Origin: DATMAM01 sp035559995
Lineage (GTDB): Bacteria; Desulfobacterota; Binatia; UBA9968
Assembly: GCA_035559995.1 (NCBI GenBank)
Contig: DATMAM010000038.1
Coordinates: 124,001 to 188,000, forward strand
Reading direction: 5' to 3'
Length of the DNA stretch: 64,000 nucleotides
Every line of letters starts with the position of its first letter. Positions within the stretch are counted from its first letter, which is position 1. This document shows, one piece after another, positions 7,743 through 14,756 of the stretch. The translations under genes and the position numbers were made by a program. The notes beneath the pieces are model-generated. The model worked only from the letters and a program-made list of their open reading frames with translations, had not been told where the DNA came from and did not search any database.

Positions 7743-8597
7743 CTACGAGGCGTGCGGCCGCTCGCCGATCATGATCATGCCGTCGTGGAGGAACACGACC
7801 ATGTCGCCCCGATAGGTCTGGCGCAGCACCTCGGGAGTAAAAATGTCCTGCGGGCGGCCTTCGGCGATGACGCGCCGGTTGAGGCAGACGGCCCACGGCA
7901 GATGCGCCGCCACCCAGTTGAGATCGTGCGCCGTGATGACGATGGCAACGCCCTGATGGTTGATCTCGTGGAGAAAGTGGATGACGTCGTCGCGCGAGCG
8001 GATGTCCAGCCCCGCGGTCGGCTCGTCCAGCAGAATCAGCTCCGGCTCGCCCATCAGCGCGCGCGCCAAAAACACCGCCTGCTGCTGCCCGCCGGAAAGC
8101 TCGCGGATGTGGCGCTTTCCCAGGCCGGCAAGGTTGAGGCGCTCCATCACGGCCTGAAGCTTAGCGCGATCTTGCTTGCTCACGGGCCTGAGCCAGTGGT
8201 TTTTGCGATAAAGCCCCATGAGAATAACTTCTTCCACAGCAATCGGAAAATCCCAGTCGATCGTCTCCAGTTGCGGGACATAGCCGATCTTTTCCAGCGC
8301 GGCGCCGGTGACCTCTTTGCCGCGCAGCAGCACCTTTCCGAGCGCGGGCCGCACGGCGCCCAAGATCGTTCGCAGAAGCGTGGTTTTGCCGCCGCCGTTG
8401 GGCCCCACCACGGCGACAAACTCGCCGGGCCAGATCTTGAGCGCGATGTCTTCGATCGCCGGCGCCGGCCCGTAGCCGCTGCTCACGCCGCTGAGTTCGA
8501 GCAGCGGAGCCGGCGCGTGGCGCGCAGGCGGCTCCTCGACGCCGTGCGGGTGAAGGCTCCCATGCGCGTGTTTCAAGAAGTTGTGCTCTCGGCTCAT
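7743..8597 (-). CDS. Metal ABC transporter ATP-binding protein with His-rich N terminus
   Basis: The 284-residue ATPase carries Walker A GPNGGGKTT (near residue 65), signature LSGGQQQ, Walker B LILLDEP and the switch histidine in ITAHD. It is the motor of the ABC importer encoded by the adjacent genes. It has about 30 extra residues in front of the ATPase core with five histidines (LKHAHGSLHPHG..RHAP), unusual for the family and possibly a cytoplasmic metal sensor or buffer. Six bases separate its start from the stop of the binding-protein gene. Confidence 0.93.
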   Translation of the reverse strand: MSREHNFLKHAHGSLHPHGVEEPPARHAPAPLLELSGVSSGYGPAPAIEDIALKIWPGEFVAVVGPNGGGKTTLLRTILGAVRPALGKVLLRGKEVTGAALEKIGYVPQLETIDWDFPIAVEEVILMGLYRKNHWLRPVSKQDRAKLQAVMERLNLAGLGKRHIRELSGGQQQAVFLARALMGEPELILLDEPTAGLDIRSRDDVIHFLHEINHQGVAIVITAHDLNWVAAHLPWAVCLNRRVIAEGRPQDIFTPEVLRQTYRGDMVVFLHDGMIMIGERPHAS

Positions 8598-8603
8598 CTG
8601 TTC

Positions 8604-9629
8604 TTATCGCTTCCGCCGGTAGTCAGCGTGAGAACCGGCCACCGGCGCAGGATCGACCTTTTTTAATGAGGCGGCGGAGCCGCCCAGCGCCTCGAACAGG
8701 ACCGTCAGGTTTTCCACCATCATGCCGATGTAAGAATGTTCGCGCGCGCCCGGCTTTCCCGGAAGCTCGTCGTCGCGAAGCTTATCAATATAACGGGTCT
8801 TTGCTTCCCGCGCTATCTGCTCGAGCACGGGGCTGGGAAACACTTCCGACCCGAAAACCGCCGGCACCTTTTCCTTCTTGATTTGCTCGATCAGGCGCGC
8901 GACCTCGCGCGGGCTGGGATCGGAAAAATCCGACGGCTGGACCGCGCCGATGATTTGAAAACCGTAGCGGCGCGCGAAGTAGGGCCAGGAGTCGTGATAC
9001 GTCAAAAGCCTCCGGTTAGGCGGCGGGATCGTTTGCACGGCTTCCTGAATTGCCCGGTCCAAAAGGCGGAGCTTCTTGATGAACTCGGCTGCGTTGTTTT
9101 CGTAAGCGGACTTATTTTTCTGATCCAGCTCGATCAGCTTGTCGCGCACAAGCTCGGCGTAGCGGATGACGTAAACGGGATTCAACCACAGGTGCGGGTT
9201 CGGATGGCCGTGCTCTTTCGGGAAGCTGAAGTCGTAAACGTACTCGCTTTCCTTGATCGTGTTGTCGCCGAGCTTGAGAATCGTGGCGCTCGGCTTTTTG
9301 TTCGCGTTCGCCAGATTCAAGGTCGGGATCTCGAGGTCGAGCCCGTTGACCACGATGAGATCGGCGGCGGCGATGATCTTCACGTCCGACGGAATGGGCT
9401 CAAACGTGTGTGAGTTGATCCCTTCCGGGATGATGCCGACGATCTCGGCCTTATCGCCGGCGACGTTTTCGACGATGCTCGTGATCGGCGCCACGGTCGT
9501 GACGACTTTGAGTTTGTTGGCGCCACGCGTGGGCGGGTTGGATGTTTCGCGGCGGCAAGCGAAGATCGGCTGAAGCGCCAGCAGGATAACCAGAAGTTTC
9601 GCGAGAAGGTGCTGATGCGCGCGTGTCAT
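8604..9629 (-). CDS. Metal-binding lipoprotein of ABC importer (ZnuA/cluster A-I family)
   Basis: The 341-residue protein has a lipoprotein signal (LQPIFACRRE). Cluster A-I ligand positions are seen: His in SHTFEP, His in NPHLWLNP, His in LLTYHDSW, and an acidic residue in LRDDELPG, as expected for Zn or Mn binders. No long His-rich loop of the ZnuA kind is present, only KEHGHPNPH. The start is the ATG at 9627-9629, nine bases after the stop of the outer-membrane protein gene; the longer frame upstream lacks signal character. Confidence 0.9.
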   Translation of the reverse strand: MTRAHQHLLAKLLVILLALQPIFACRRETSNPPTRGANKLKVVTTVAPITSIVENVAGDKAEIVGIIPEGINSHTFEPIPSDVKIIAAADLIVVNGLDLEIPTLNLANANKKPSATILKLGDNTIKESEYVYDFSFPKEHGHPNPHLWLNPVYVIRYAELVRDKLIELDQKNKSAYENNAAEFIKKLRLLDRAIQEAVQTIPPPNRRLLTYHDSWPYFARRYGFQIIGAVQPSDFSDPSPREVARLIEQIKKEKVPAVFGSEVFPSPVLEQIAREAKTRYIDKLRDDELPGKPGAREHSYIGMMVENLTVLFEALGGSAASLKKVDPAPVAGSHADYRRKR

Positions 9630-9637
9630 TGTGATTT

Positions 9638-10444
9638 TCACCGCAAACCACCGAGAAATTGATAAAGATCGAATAACCACGTGAAGCCGCTCGTTATCTG
9701 AAATTCAGCGCCGGTTGATCTGAGGCTTCGCCCGCCTGCGGCATCGAGAACGAAAGCCGGATTTAGGAGGTAGCGAAATCCGACCTGAAACGCCGCCTCG
9801 TTCGGCTCACCGGCAGCCGGCCGGGACGAGCCAAAGATTTCGCCAACCAACACCCAACGCTCTCTAAACGGCCATTCGAACGCGAAGCCGCCGCGAATAA
9901 TATTTTTTAGTTTTCCCCCGGGCGGGCTATCGACGATGACGTAGCCAGCGTTGAGGTGAAAAACGAGCGGCGCAAACGACTTGGTTGCGATAAAAAGAAA
10001 ACTTTCGTCCCATCTTCCCGAGCTTAGCCCCTTGCGCCGGCTGGCCGTCGGGGCTTTGATGTCGAGCGCAAGCGAGAGGGCAGGAAACGTGGCGCGCTCC
10101 TCGATGAGGTTGTACTTCGCCGCGAGATGCAGGTCTTCAAAACCCTCAACCGGCGCTGAGCCTCGACTGTCGTTTTTGACCCTCTGAAGAGCGATGCCGG
10201 CTTCGAGCCTTTCAAAAACGCCGTAGGCAATGCCGATGACCGGCAGTCCCTGCTCTCTCGTTGAATGCGCGGCCGCCGCGTACGAAACTCCCAGCTCGAT
10301 TTCCAAGTTGCCTCGCGGCACCGTTGGCGCGTCGTCGACAACCAGCGGCCTGGCGGCAAAAAGGCGAGCGGGAACTAAAAGCCAGGCGAACTGGATTAAG
10401 CCGACCGCGATCACGAGCGCCCTTGTGAAATTCGCGTTGATCAA
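9638..10444 (-). CDS. Predicted outer-membrane beta-barrel protein (phenol MetA/transporter type)
   Basis: The 268-residue product has a signal peptide (to about residue 30, ARLFAARP), then alternating beta-strand sequence ending in an aromatic-rich FTWLFDLYQFLGGLR. The stretch LALDIKAPTASRRKG..SGRWDESFLFIATK matches the PF13557-type outer-membrane family by eye. Placed directly ahead of the metal-binding protein gene, it may let the metal across the outer membrane; a similar position is held by the protein at 14757-16007 in the second metal operon. Confidence 0.7.
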   Translation of the reverse strand: MINANFTRALVIAVGLIQFAWLLVPARLFAARPLVVDDAPTVPRGNLEIELGVSYAAAAHSTREQGLPVIGIAYGVFERLEAGIALQRVKNDSRGSAPVEGFEDLHLAAKYNLIEERATFPALSLALDIKAPTASRRKGLSSGRWDESFLFIATKSFAPLVFHLNAGYVIVDSPPGGKLKNIIRGGFAFEWPFRERWVLVGEIFGSSRPAAGEPNEAAFQVGFRYLLNPAFVLDAAGGRSLRSTGAEFQITSGFTWLFDLYQFLGGLR

Positions 10445-10498
10445 ATTTCTTCCTTTTGCACGTGCGAGAAGATTCCGGTAAAGCGTTGCGGGCAGACT

Positions 10499-11704
10499 TC
10501 AACTTCGCTGAACCGCAGGGGCGCGGAGAAACAGCATGATGATCATCGCAGCAATGTAAGAGCTTGAGATCAAAGTGAACGCAATGGAAAATCCGTAGTG
10601 GCTCATGATCCATCCTGTGGCGATCGTCCAGAACGGTATCGAAATGAATCCGATCAGAAAGTAGAGGCTAAACGCGGCGTCCAGGAGGTCCGGTTCGACG
10701 ATGTCGCTTAGCAGCGCCTGAGTGAGCGTCTGGCGCGAATGCACCACAGCGCCGTAAAAGACAAGGTTGGCCAAAAGCAGGAGCGAGACATGGCCCTGCC
10801 ACGCCAGCCACAGATTAGAAAGCCCGGACAAAAGAAGCGAAGTCTGGATTGTGAGAATTCTGTTCCAGCGGTCCGACACCCAGCCCCACAAAAATGGACC
10901 GAGAAAACTGCCTATCTGAATGAGCATGAACAGAAACGCCGCATAGGTAACATCGATCTGAAAGTCGTTGACAAAGTGAGGAATCAGATACGTCTCGTTG
11001 ATTCCCTGGCCGCGGCCGGCGGCCCCGACCATCAGGACGAGCGATAACACCATGAGATTTTTGTTCTGCAGACATTTTTTGTAGGCATCCCAACCTGGCC
11101 GCGCTTTTTGGCCTCCCCTTGCCGCCGAAGCCGCCGGCTGCGAATGATCGGTCAAGAAGAAACAGGCAAGCCCGACGATGAAGGTTAGGACGCCCACAAT
11201 CCAAAAAACTGCTCTCCAAGAGACATAGGCCAAGAGGAGCGCCGCCAAAATGGGCGCCACGAGCGCGCCGAATTGTCCGGACGCTGAATGCAGCGCGAGC
11301 GTGCGACCGCGCGCTTTTTCAAAGTGGCTTGCCAGGATACTCGAGCCGATCGGATGCTGCGGGCTCGAGCCGATGCCGCCTAAAAATCTCACCGTCAAAA
11401 TCTGATAGAGGCTTGAAGCAAAACCGGTCGCGCAGACCGAAAGGCCGAGGAGCACGTTGCCGGCGCCAAGCAAAACGCCGCGCCGCACGTAAGGAACGAC
11501 AAAGCCGCTGAAGCCCTGGAGCAGGCTGCCGACAAGGTTGTAGGCGGCGGTGATCGAGCCGATCGCAACAAAGCCAATGCCCAAGTCCTTCATCATGACC
11601 GGATAGAGAACGCCCAACATCGTCGACTGGAAATGATTAAAAAAGTGCGCGCCGCACACGACGCCGAAAACGGTCTTGCGCGCGTGAGAAAGATCGGCGG
11701 ACAT
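10499..11704 (-). CDS. MFS transporter (fosmidomycin-resistance type), first gene of metal operon
   Basis: The 401-residue product has about 12 membrane segments and MFS features (SDRWNRILT between helices 8 and 9; RFLGGIGSSPQHPIGSS in the N half, typical of the Fsr-like branch). The start is the ATG at 11702-11704, which has GAGGG five bases upstream. A GTAGTAC-N13-GTGCTAC inverted repeat lies 72 bases upstream of the start. The outer-membrane and ABC genes follow in the same direction after 54 bases. Relatives include drug and metal transporters; a nickel or other metal substrate is inferred from the operator and neighbours. Confidence 0.85.
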   Translation of the reverse strand: MSADLSHARKTVFGVVCGAHFFNHFQSTMLGVLYPVMMKDLGIGFVAIGSITAAYNLVGSLLQGFSGFVVPYVRRGVLLGAGNVLLGLSVCATGFASSLYQILTVRFLGGIGSSPQHPIGSSILASHFEKARGRTLALHSASGQFGALVAPILAALLLAYVSWRAVFWIVGVLTFIVGLACFFLTDHSQPAASAARGGQKARPGWDAYKKCLQNKNLMVLSLVLMVGAAGRGQGINETYLIPHFVNDFQIDVTYAAFLFMLIQIGSFLGPFLWGWVSDRWNRILTIQTSLLLSGLSNLWLAWQGHVSLLLLANLVFYGAVVHSRQTLTQALLSDIVEPDLLDAAFSLYFLIGFISIPFWTIATGWIMSHYGFSIAFTLISSSYIAAMIIMLFLRAPAVQRS

Positions 11705-11775
11705 GCTAACCCTCGCAGGCATGAATGGTTGAGTCGCGTTGCTCGCCCGGCTCGCACGGAGCCTTTCCGTCAGTC

Positions 11776-11802
11776 GTAGTACGAAATTTTTATTTGTGCT
11801 AC
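11776..11802. promoter_or_regulatory. Putative NikR operator upstream of MFS/ABC operon
   Basis: GTAGTAC-N13-GTGCTAC, an inverted repeat with a T-rich spacer, lies between the stop of one MFS gene (11819) and the start of the next (11704). The same half-sites and the same 13-base spacing occur at 13273-13299 and 13747-13773. Known NikR operators are 6-7 base inverted repeats about two helical turns apart, which this resembles, although the half-site differs from GTATGA and GTGTTAC. Confidence 0.65.
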
Positions 11803-11818
11803 GCATAGCCCGAAAAAA

Positions 11819-13066
11819 TCATGCGTTCAAGCCGGGCCCGCGCGCGGCGGCACGGAGAACGGACGCTTCGCCGAATCTCGCCAGTAAGATACATAAGCTC
11901 GCCGCGACAAACGACGCCGCCATGGCGGCAAAAGTGGATTCGAGGCCAAAACGATCCGCGAGGTAGCCGACGGCCGGCGACCAGACGGCGCCGGCCAAAA
12001 ATGTGGCGGTGTAAAACAGCGCAAAGGCGATATCCCGCAGATGATCATCGGTGATCTCGGCGAGCAAGGTCTGGAGAATCGGATGGACCCCAAATGCTCC
12101 AATCCCCAAGACAAAGGCGATGACGGGAAGGAGCCAGGGGTTAGCGGCGACCGAGGGGAGCGTGATAGTGGAAAGGGCCGCTAGAGCCAAACCGCCCAGG
12201 ATCACGCGCCGGGCGCTGTACTGATCGGCAAGCCAGCCGCCGAGCATTGGGCCGATAACGCTGCCAAGCATGAGAAGCGTGAAAATAAACCCAACGGCCG
12301 GAGCATTCATGCCGAGGCTGTGACTCAGGTAGAGAGGAAGAAAGCTTGAGATGATTCCGTGACCCGAGCCGCCGGCCGCAACGGCGGTTGATAAAAGTAT
12401 CCATCTCAACCCGGGGTTGCGCAGAGCGTCGCAACTGTCTTGGAAAAACGACGCCGTGGAACTTGCGCCGGTGTGGACGGACGGACGCGGGTCGTGAAGT
12501 TTTAAGCACATGGCGATGCCGACCAAAATCGCAGGCACCGCGAACAGGATCGTTGTCACGCGCCAGCCCCAAAGGCCGATCATCAGAGCGGCGATAAACG
12601 GAATCGCGGCCGTGCCGAGATTCCCGGCGGTGAAGTGGGTCGCCAGCGCGGAGCCCAGGCGCGCGTGCTGAAAATGGTGCGAAAGCAGCGAGCTCCCGAC
12701 CGGGTGCTGGACGGCGCCGCCGATACGGGAGAGCACGGTCCAAAGCGAGAATTGAAAAAAGCTTTGCGCCAGCGCGACGAGCACGAAAAAGACGCCGACA
12801 GAAGCGTTGCCGAGCCCGAGCAGTAGGTGCCGTGGAACGATTCGTGCCAAACCGCCGGCGACAATTTGTAACGAGCCGCCGACCGCGCTGGCAATGCCCA
12901 ATAGGATGCCCAGCTCGCTATAGCCGAAGCCGAGTTCGCGCAGCACGAGCGGATAGACGAGCGGTTTTAGCGCGCCCTGCGCGTGGTTGATGCCGTGAGC
13001 GAGGCTGATCAAGGTCAGCGCGCGGGCACCGTGAGCGTGAGAGTGAACGTGGGTATGCTGATCCAT
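11819..13066 (-). CDS. MFS transporter with His-rich N terminus (fosmidomycin-resistance type)
   Basis: The 415-residue, roughly 12-helix protein is a paralogue of the MFS protein at 10499-11704 (shared RIGGAVQHPVGSS motif, GGWLADQYSARRVIL loop). It begins MDQHTHVHSHAHGA, six histidines in 12 residues, a likely metal-binding tail on the cytoplasmic side. An inverted repeat of the putative NikR type lies at 13273-13299, between this gene and nikR. Nickel export or import is the best guess from these two features; direct sequence similarity only supports MFS. Confidence 0.85.
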   Translation of the reverse strand: MDQHTHVHSHAHGARALTLISLAHGINHAQGALKPLVYPLVLRELGFGYSELGILLGIASAVGGSLQIVAGGLARIVPRHLLLGLGNASVGVFFVLVALAQSFFQFSLWTVLSRIGGAVQHPVGSSLLSHHFQHARLGSALATHFTAGNLGTAAIPFIAALMIGLWGWRVTTILFAVPAILVGIAMCLKLHDPRPSVHTGASSTASFFQDSCDALRNPGLRWILLSTAVAAGGSGHGIISSFLPLYLSHSLGMNAPAVGFIFTLLMLGSVIGPMLGGWLADQYSARRVILGGLALAALSTITLPSVAANPWLLPVIAFVLGIGAFGVHPILQTLLAEITDDHLRDIAFALFYTATFLAGAVWSPAVGYLADRFGLESTFAAMAASFVAASLCILLARFGEASVLRAAARGPGLNA

Positions 13067-13074
13067 TCGCGACG

Positions 13075-13215
13075 GCGCGCCAGCTCAACTTGTCCAAAAA
13101 TCTCCCCTTGCCCCTCCCTTCGACTACGCTCAGGGCATGCTTTTTCAAAGCCGGGGAATTTTCTTGTTATGCAAAGTCCCCCTTTATCAAAAAAAGCGGG
13201 CGAGGGAGATCTTCG
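13075..13215. repeat. Intergenic repeat-like segment
   Basis: Between the His-rich MFS gene and the nikR operator region lies non-coding sequence with phrases such as AAAATCTCCCC, CTTCGACTACGCTCAGGG and GTCCCCCTTTATCAAAAAAAG. Similar phrasing recurs at about 24040-24095 and 63594-63660, always between genes. It looks like a dispersed intergenic repeat of this genome; no coding potential is seen. Confidence 0.4.
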
Positions 13216-13272
13216 ACCGCGGCAGAATCAAATCGAGCAGAAATGCCGCGGGCGAGAGGCGCTCTCAGTTAT

Positions 13273-13299
13273 GTAGCACAGATTTTTTCTTCGTGCTAC
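13273..13299. promoter_or_regulatory. Putative NikR operator upstream of His-rich MFS gene
   Basis: A perfect inverted repeat GTAGCAC-N13-GTGCTAC, 27 bases long, sits between the 3' end of nikR (13317) and the MFS gene start (13066). It is the best of three sites of identical geometry in the island. Distance to the MFS start is about 207 bases, so a leader transcript, or a role as terminator-like hairpin, is also possible. Confidence 0.65.
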
Positions 13300-13316
13300 C
13301 CCAACAGAAAAAAAAC

Positions 13317-13733
13317 TTACGCCTTGATCTCCGCCGTGGTCGTCACGAGCTTTCCATTCTGAACTCCCTTCGTCGCGATCAGCTTTCCTGCGACTTCATG
13401 GACCTTCTCGGCGGGGCCGCGCACGACAATCACCTCCAGGCAATTGTGCTCGTCGAGGTGGATGTGCAGGCTGGCGTTGATTGCGACCTTGGCCTTGTGC
13501 TGCATGTCCGCGAGCAGATCGCCGAGGCGGTGGGTCCTGTGGTCGTAAACCAGGCTGACCACGCCGATCACGTCGCCTTCCCCTTTGGTGATTCTCTTTT
13601 GAATGAGATGGTCGCGGATGAGGTCCCTGATCGCCTCGGACCGATTGGCGTAGTTCAGCTCCGCGATGCTGCGGTCGAACGACCGCAGCAGGTCGTCCTC
13701 CAGAGACACACCGAAACGTGAAAGCTTGCCCAC
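13317..13733 (-). CDS. nikR: Nickel-responsive regulator NikR
   Basis: Counting from the GTG at 13731-13733 the protein has 138 residues, the usual NikR length. A ribbon-helix-helix domain (RFGVSLEDDLLRSFD..ANRSEAIRDLIRDHL) is followed by the ACT-like nickel domain. The four nickel ligands of E. coli NikR are all present: His79, His90, His92 and Cys98. NikR represses or activates nickel transport genes when nickel binds. A longer TTG start at 13772 would run through a putative operator, which favours the GTG start. NikR probably controls the three repeats found at 11776, 13273 and 13747, the last being its own promoter. Confidence 0.93.
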   Translation of the reverse strand: MGKLSRFGVSLEDDLLRSFDRSIAELNYANRSEAIRDLIRDHLIQKRITKGEGDVIGVVSLVYDHRTHRLGDLLADMQHKAKVAINASLHIHLDEHNCLEVIVVRGPAEKVHEVAGKLIATKGVQNGKLVTTTAEIKA

Positions 13734-13746
13734 GGACTTATGCTTC

Positions 13747-13773
13747 GTAGCACCGATCCGGATTCGGTGCAAA
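13747..13773. promoter_or_regulatory. Putative NikR operator in nikR / cytochrome c divergent region
   Basis: GTAGCAC-N13-GTGCAAA has one perfect half-site and a second with five of seven matches, with the same 13-base spacing as the other two sites. It lies 13 bases upstream of the nikR GTG start and 100 bases upstream of the plus-strand cytochrome gene, so it could serve both autoregulation and the second metal operon. Confidence 0.5.
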
Positions 13774-13872
13774 TGGGTTTACGCCGGGCCCTTTCACCGC
13801 CGGCCGGCCGCGCGTATAGTTGTCTTGCGGCATGATGCGCGCGCCAGATTTGTGTCCAAAAGACTGCGGCAG

Positions 13873-14349
13873 ATGATTCTCGGTTACCTTTTGTTGCTGG
13901 CCGCGATCGCGGGCTGCGCGCCGGGCGAACGCATGGAGGCGGTCTATGCGCAGCGCTGTCTCGGCTGCCACGGCCCGGCGGGGAGGGGCGACGGTCCGCT
14001 GGCCAAAAAACTTCCGGTGGCCGTGCCGGACTTCCGTGACACGATCAGGACCAAGGACGTTGTCCAGATCCGGCGCATCATTGCCAACGGCAAAGGAATG
14101 ATGCCGGCGTTCGGCCCCGCGCTGGCAGGCCGTGAGATCCAAGACATGGTTATTTTTGTGCGAATTTTGAGCCAGACGGGACGGCCGCTCGAGTGGTGGG
14201 AAAAGTTCGAGCCGCTGGTCTGGGCGCACTGTAGCGTGCCGTGGGAGTACGTGTTCGGCTACGAAGGAGATGAAGATCGCGAACGCAGCGCTTCGAGGCG
14301 GAGCCGAGACCCGGCAGGATTGATTTTGCTTTGGGTTTCCTTTAAATAG
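13873..14349 (+). CDS. Mono-haem cytochrome c lipoprotein
   Basis: The 158-residue product has a lipobox (LLLAAIAGC), a single haem motif CLGCH near residue 34, and a likely distal ligand in GKGMMPAFG. It is a small class I cytochrome c anchored outside the cytoplasm. The C-terminal 50 residues after the cytochrome fold (WEYVFGYEGDEDRERS...) are not recognised. It is the first plus-strand gene after the nikR operator region, with the small His/Cys protein and the second metal operon downstream. Confidence 0.8.
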   Translation: MILGYLLLLAAIAGCAPGERMEAVYAQRCLGCHGPAGRGDGPLAKKLPVAVPDFRDTIRTKDVVQIRRIIANGKGMMPAFGPALAGREIQDMVIFVRILSQTGRPLEWWEKFEPLVWAHCSVPWEYVFGYEGDEDRERSASRRSRDPAGLILLWVSFK

Positions 14350-14389
14350 CTAGCGTTCCATTCCCCGGCTTCTCGGTCAGACTTACTCC

Positions 14390-14683
14390 ATGCTTCTCCG
14401 AACGTGCAGGAGCGGAACGGGCAGGCGCCTGATCGGGGCGGGCGTATTGCTCTTTGTCTTTTTCCTGCCGCTCCATTTTCATTTCTCCACCACCGCCCAG
14501 CTCGCGCACGAATGCGCGTGCGTTCAGGGAACGCGGGTGCACATGGGCTTGGCGCCGGCGCAGATTTTTCCCGCGCCGCCGCTGCCGGCCGTCTTCGTTG
14601 TTGTTGAGAAGCCCGCGCGCGCTGCCTCGCGCGCCGTAAGCCAGCAGCCGATTCGCTCCCCGCCGTTTATCTCCTCGCTCTGA
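14390..14683 (+). CDS. Small His/Cys-containing membrane protein, paralogue of 6569-6889
   Basis: The 97-residue product has one membrane segment (LIGAGVLLFVFFLPLHF), a His/Cys stretch (HFHFSTTAQLAHECACV), a Pro/Ala-rich tail and an end IRSPPFI. This order (helix, His motif, two Cys, Pro-rich tail ending in R.PP) is that of the protein at 6569-6889. It precedes the outer-membrane protein gene of the second metal operon. DUF2946-like by layout; function unknown. Confidence 0.55.
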   Translation: MLLRTCRSGTGRRLIGAGVLLFVFFLPLHFHFSTTAQLAHECACVQGTRVHMGLAPAQIFPAPPLPAVFVVVEKPARAASRAVSQQPIRSPPFISSL

Positions 14684-14708
14684 TCGTCGTCCGTTTGACG
14701 ATTCTTTT

Positions 14709-14737
14709 CCCTCCCTTCGGGGGAGGCGAATTTTTTT
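14709..14737 (+). terminator. Terminator-like hairpin between small protein and outer-membrane protein genes
   Basis: CCTCCC (14710-14715), a TTCGG loop and GGGAGG (14721-14726) form a strong stem, followed after three bases by seven T residues. It ends 19 bases before the ATG of the next gene, whose Shine-Dalgarno sequence GAGGAGGT lies at 14743-14750. It may terminate transcription from the nikR side or attenuate it. Confidence 0.6.
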
Positions 14738-14756
14738 GCTTCGAGGAGGTAAACCT

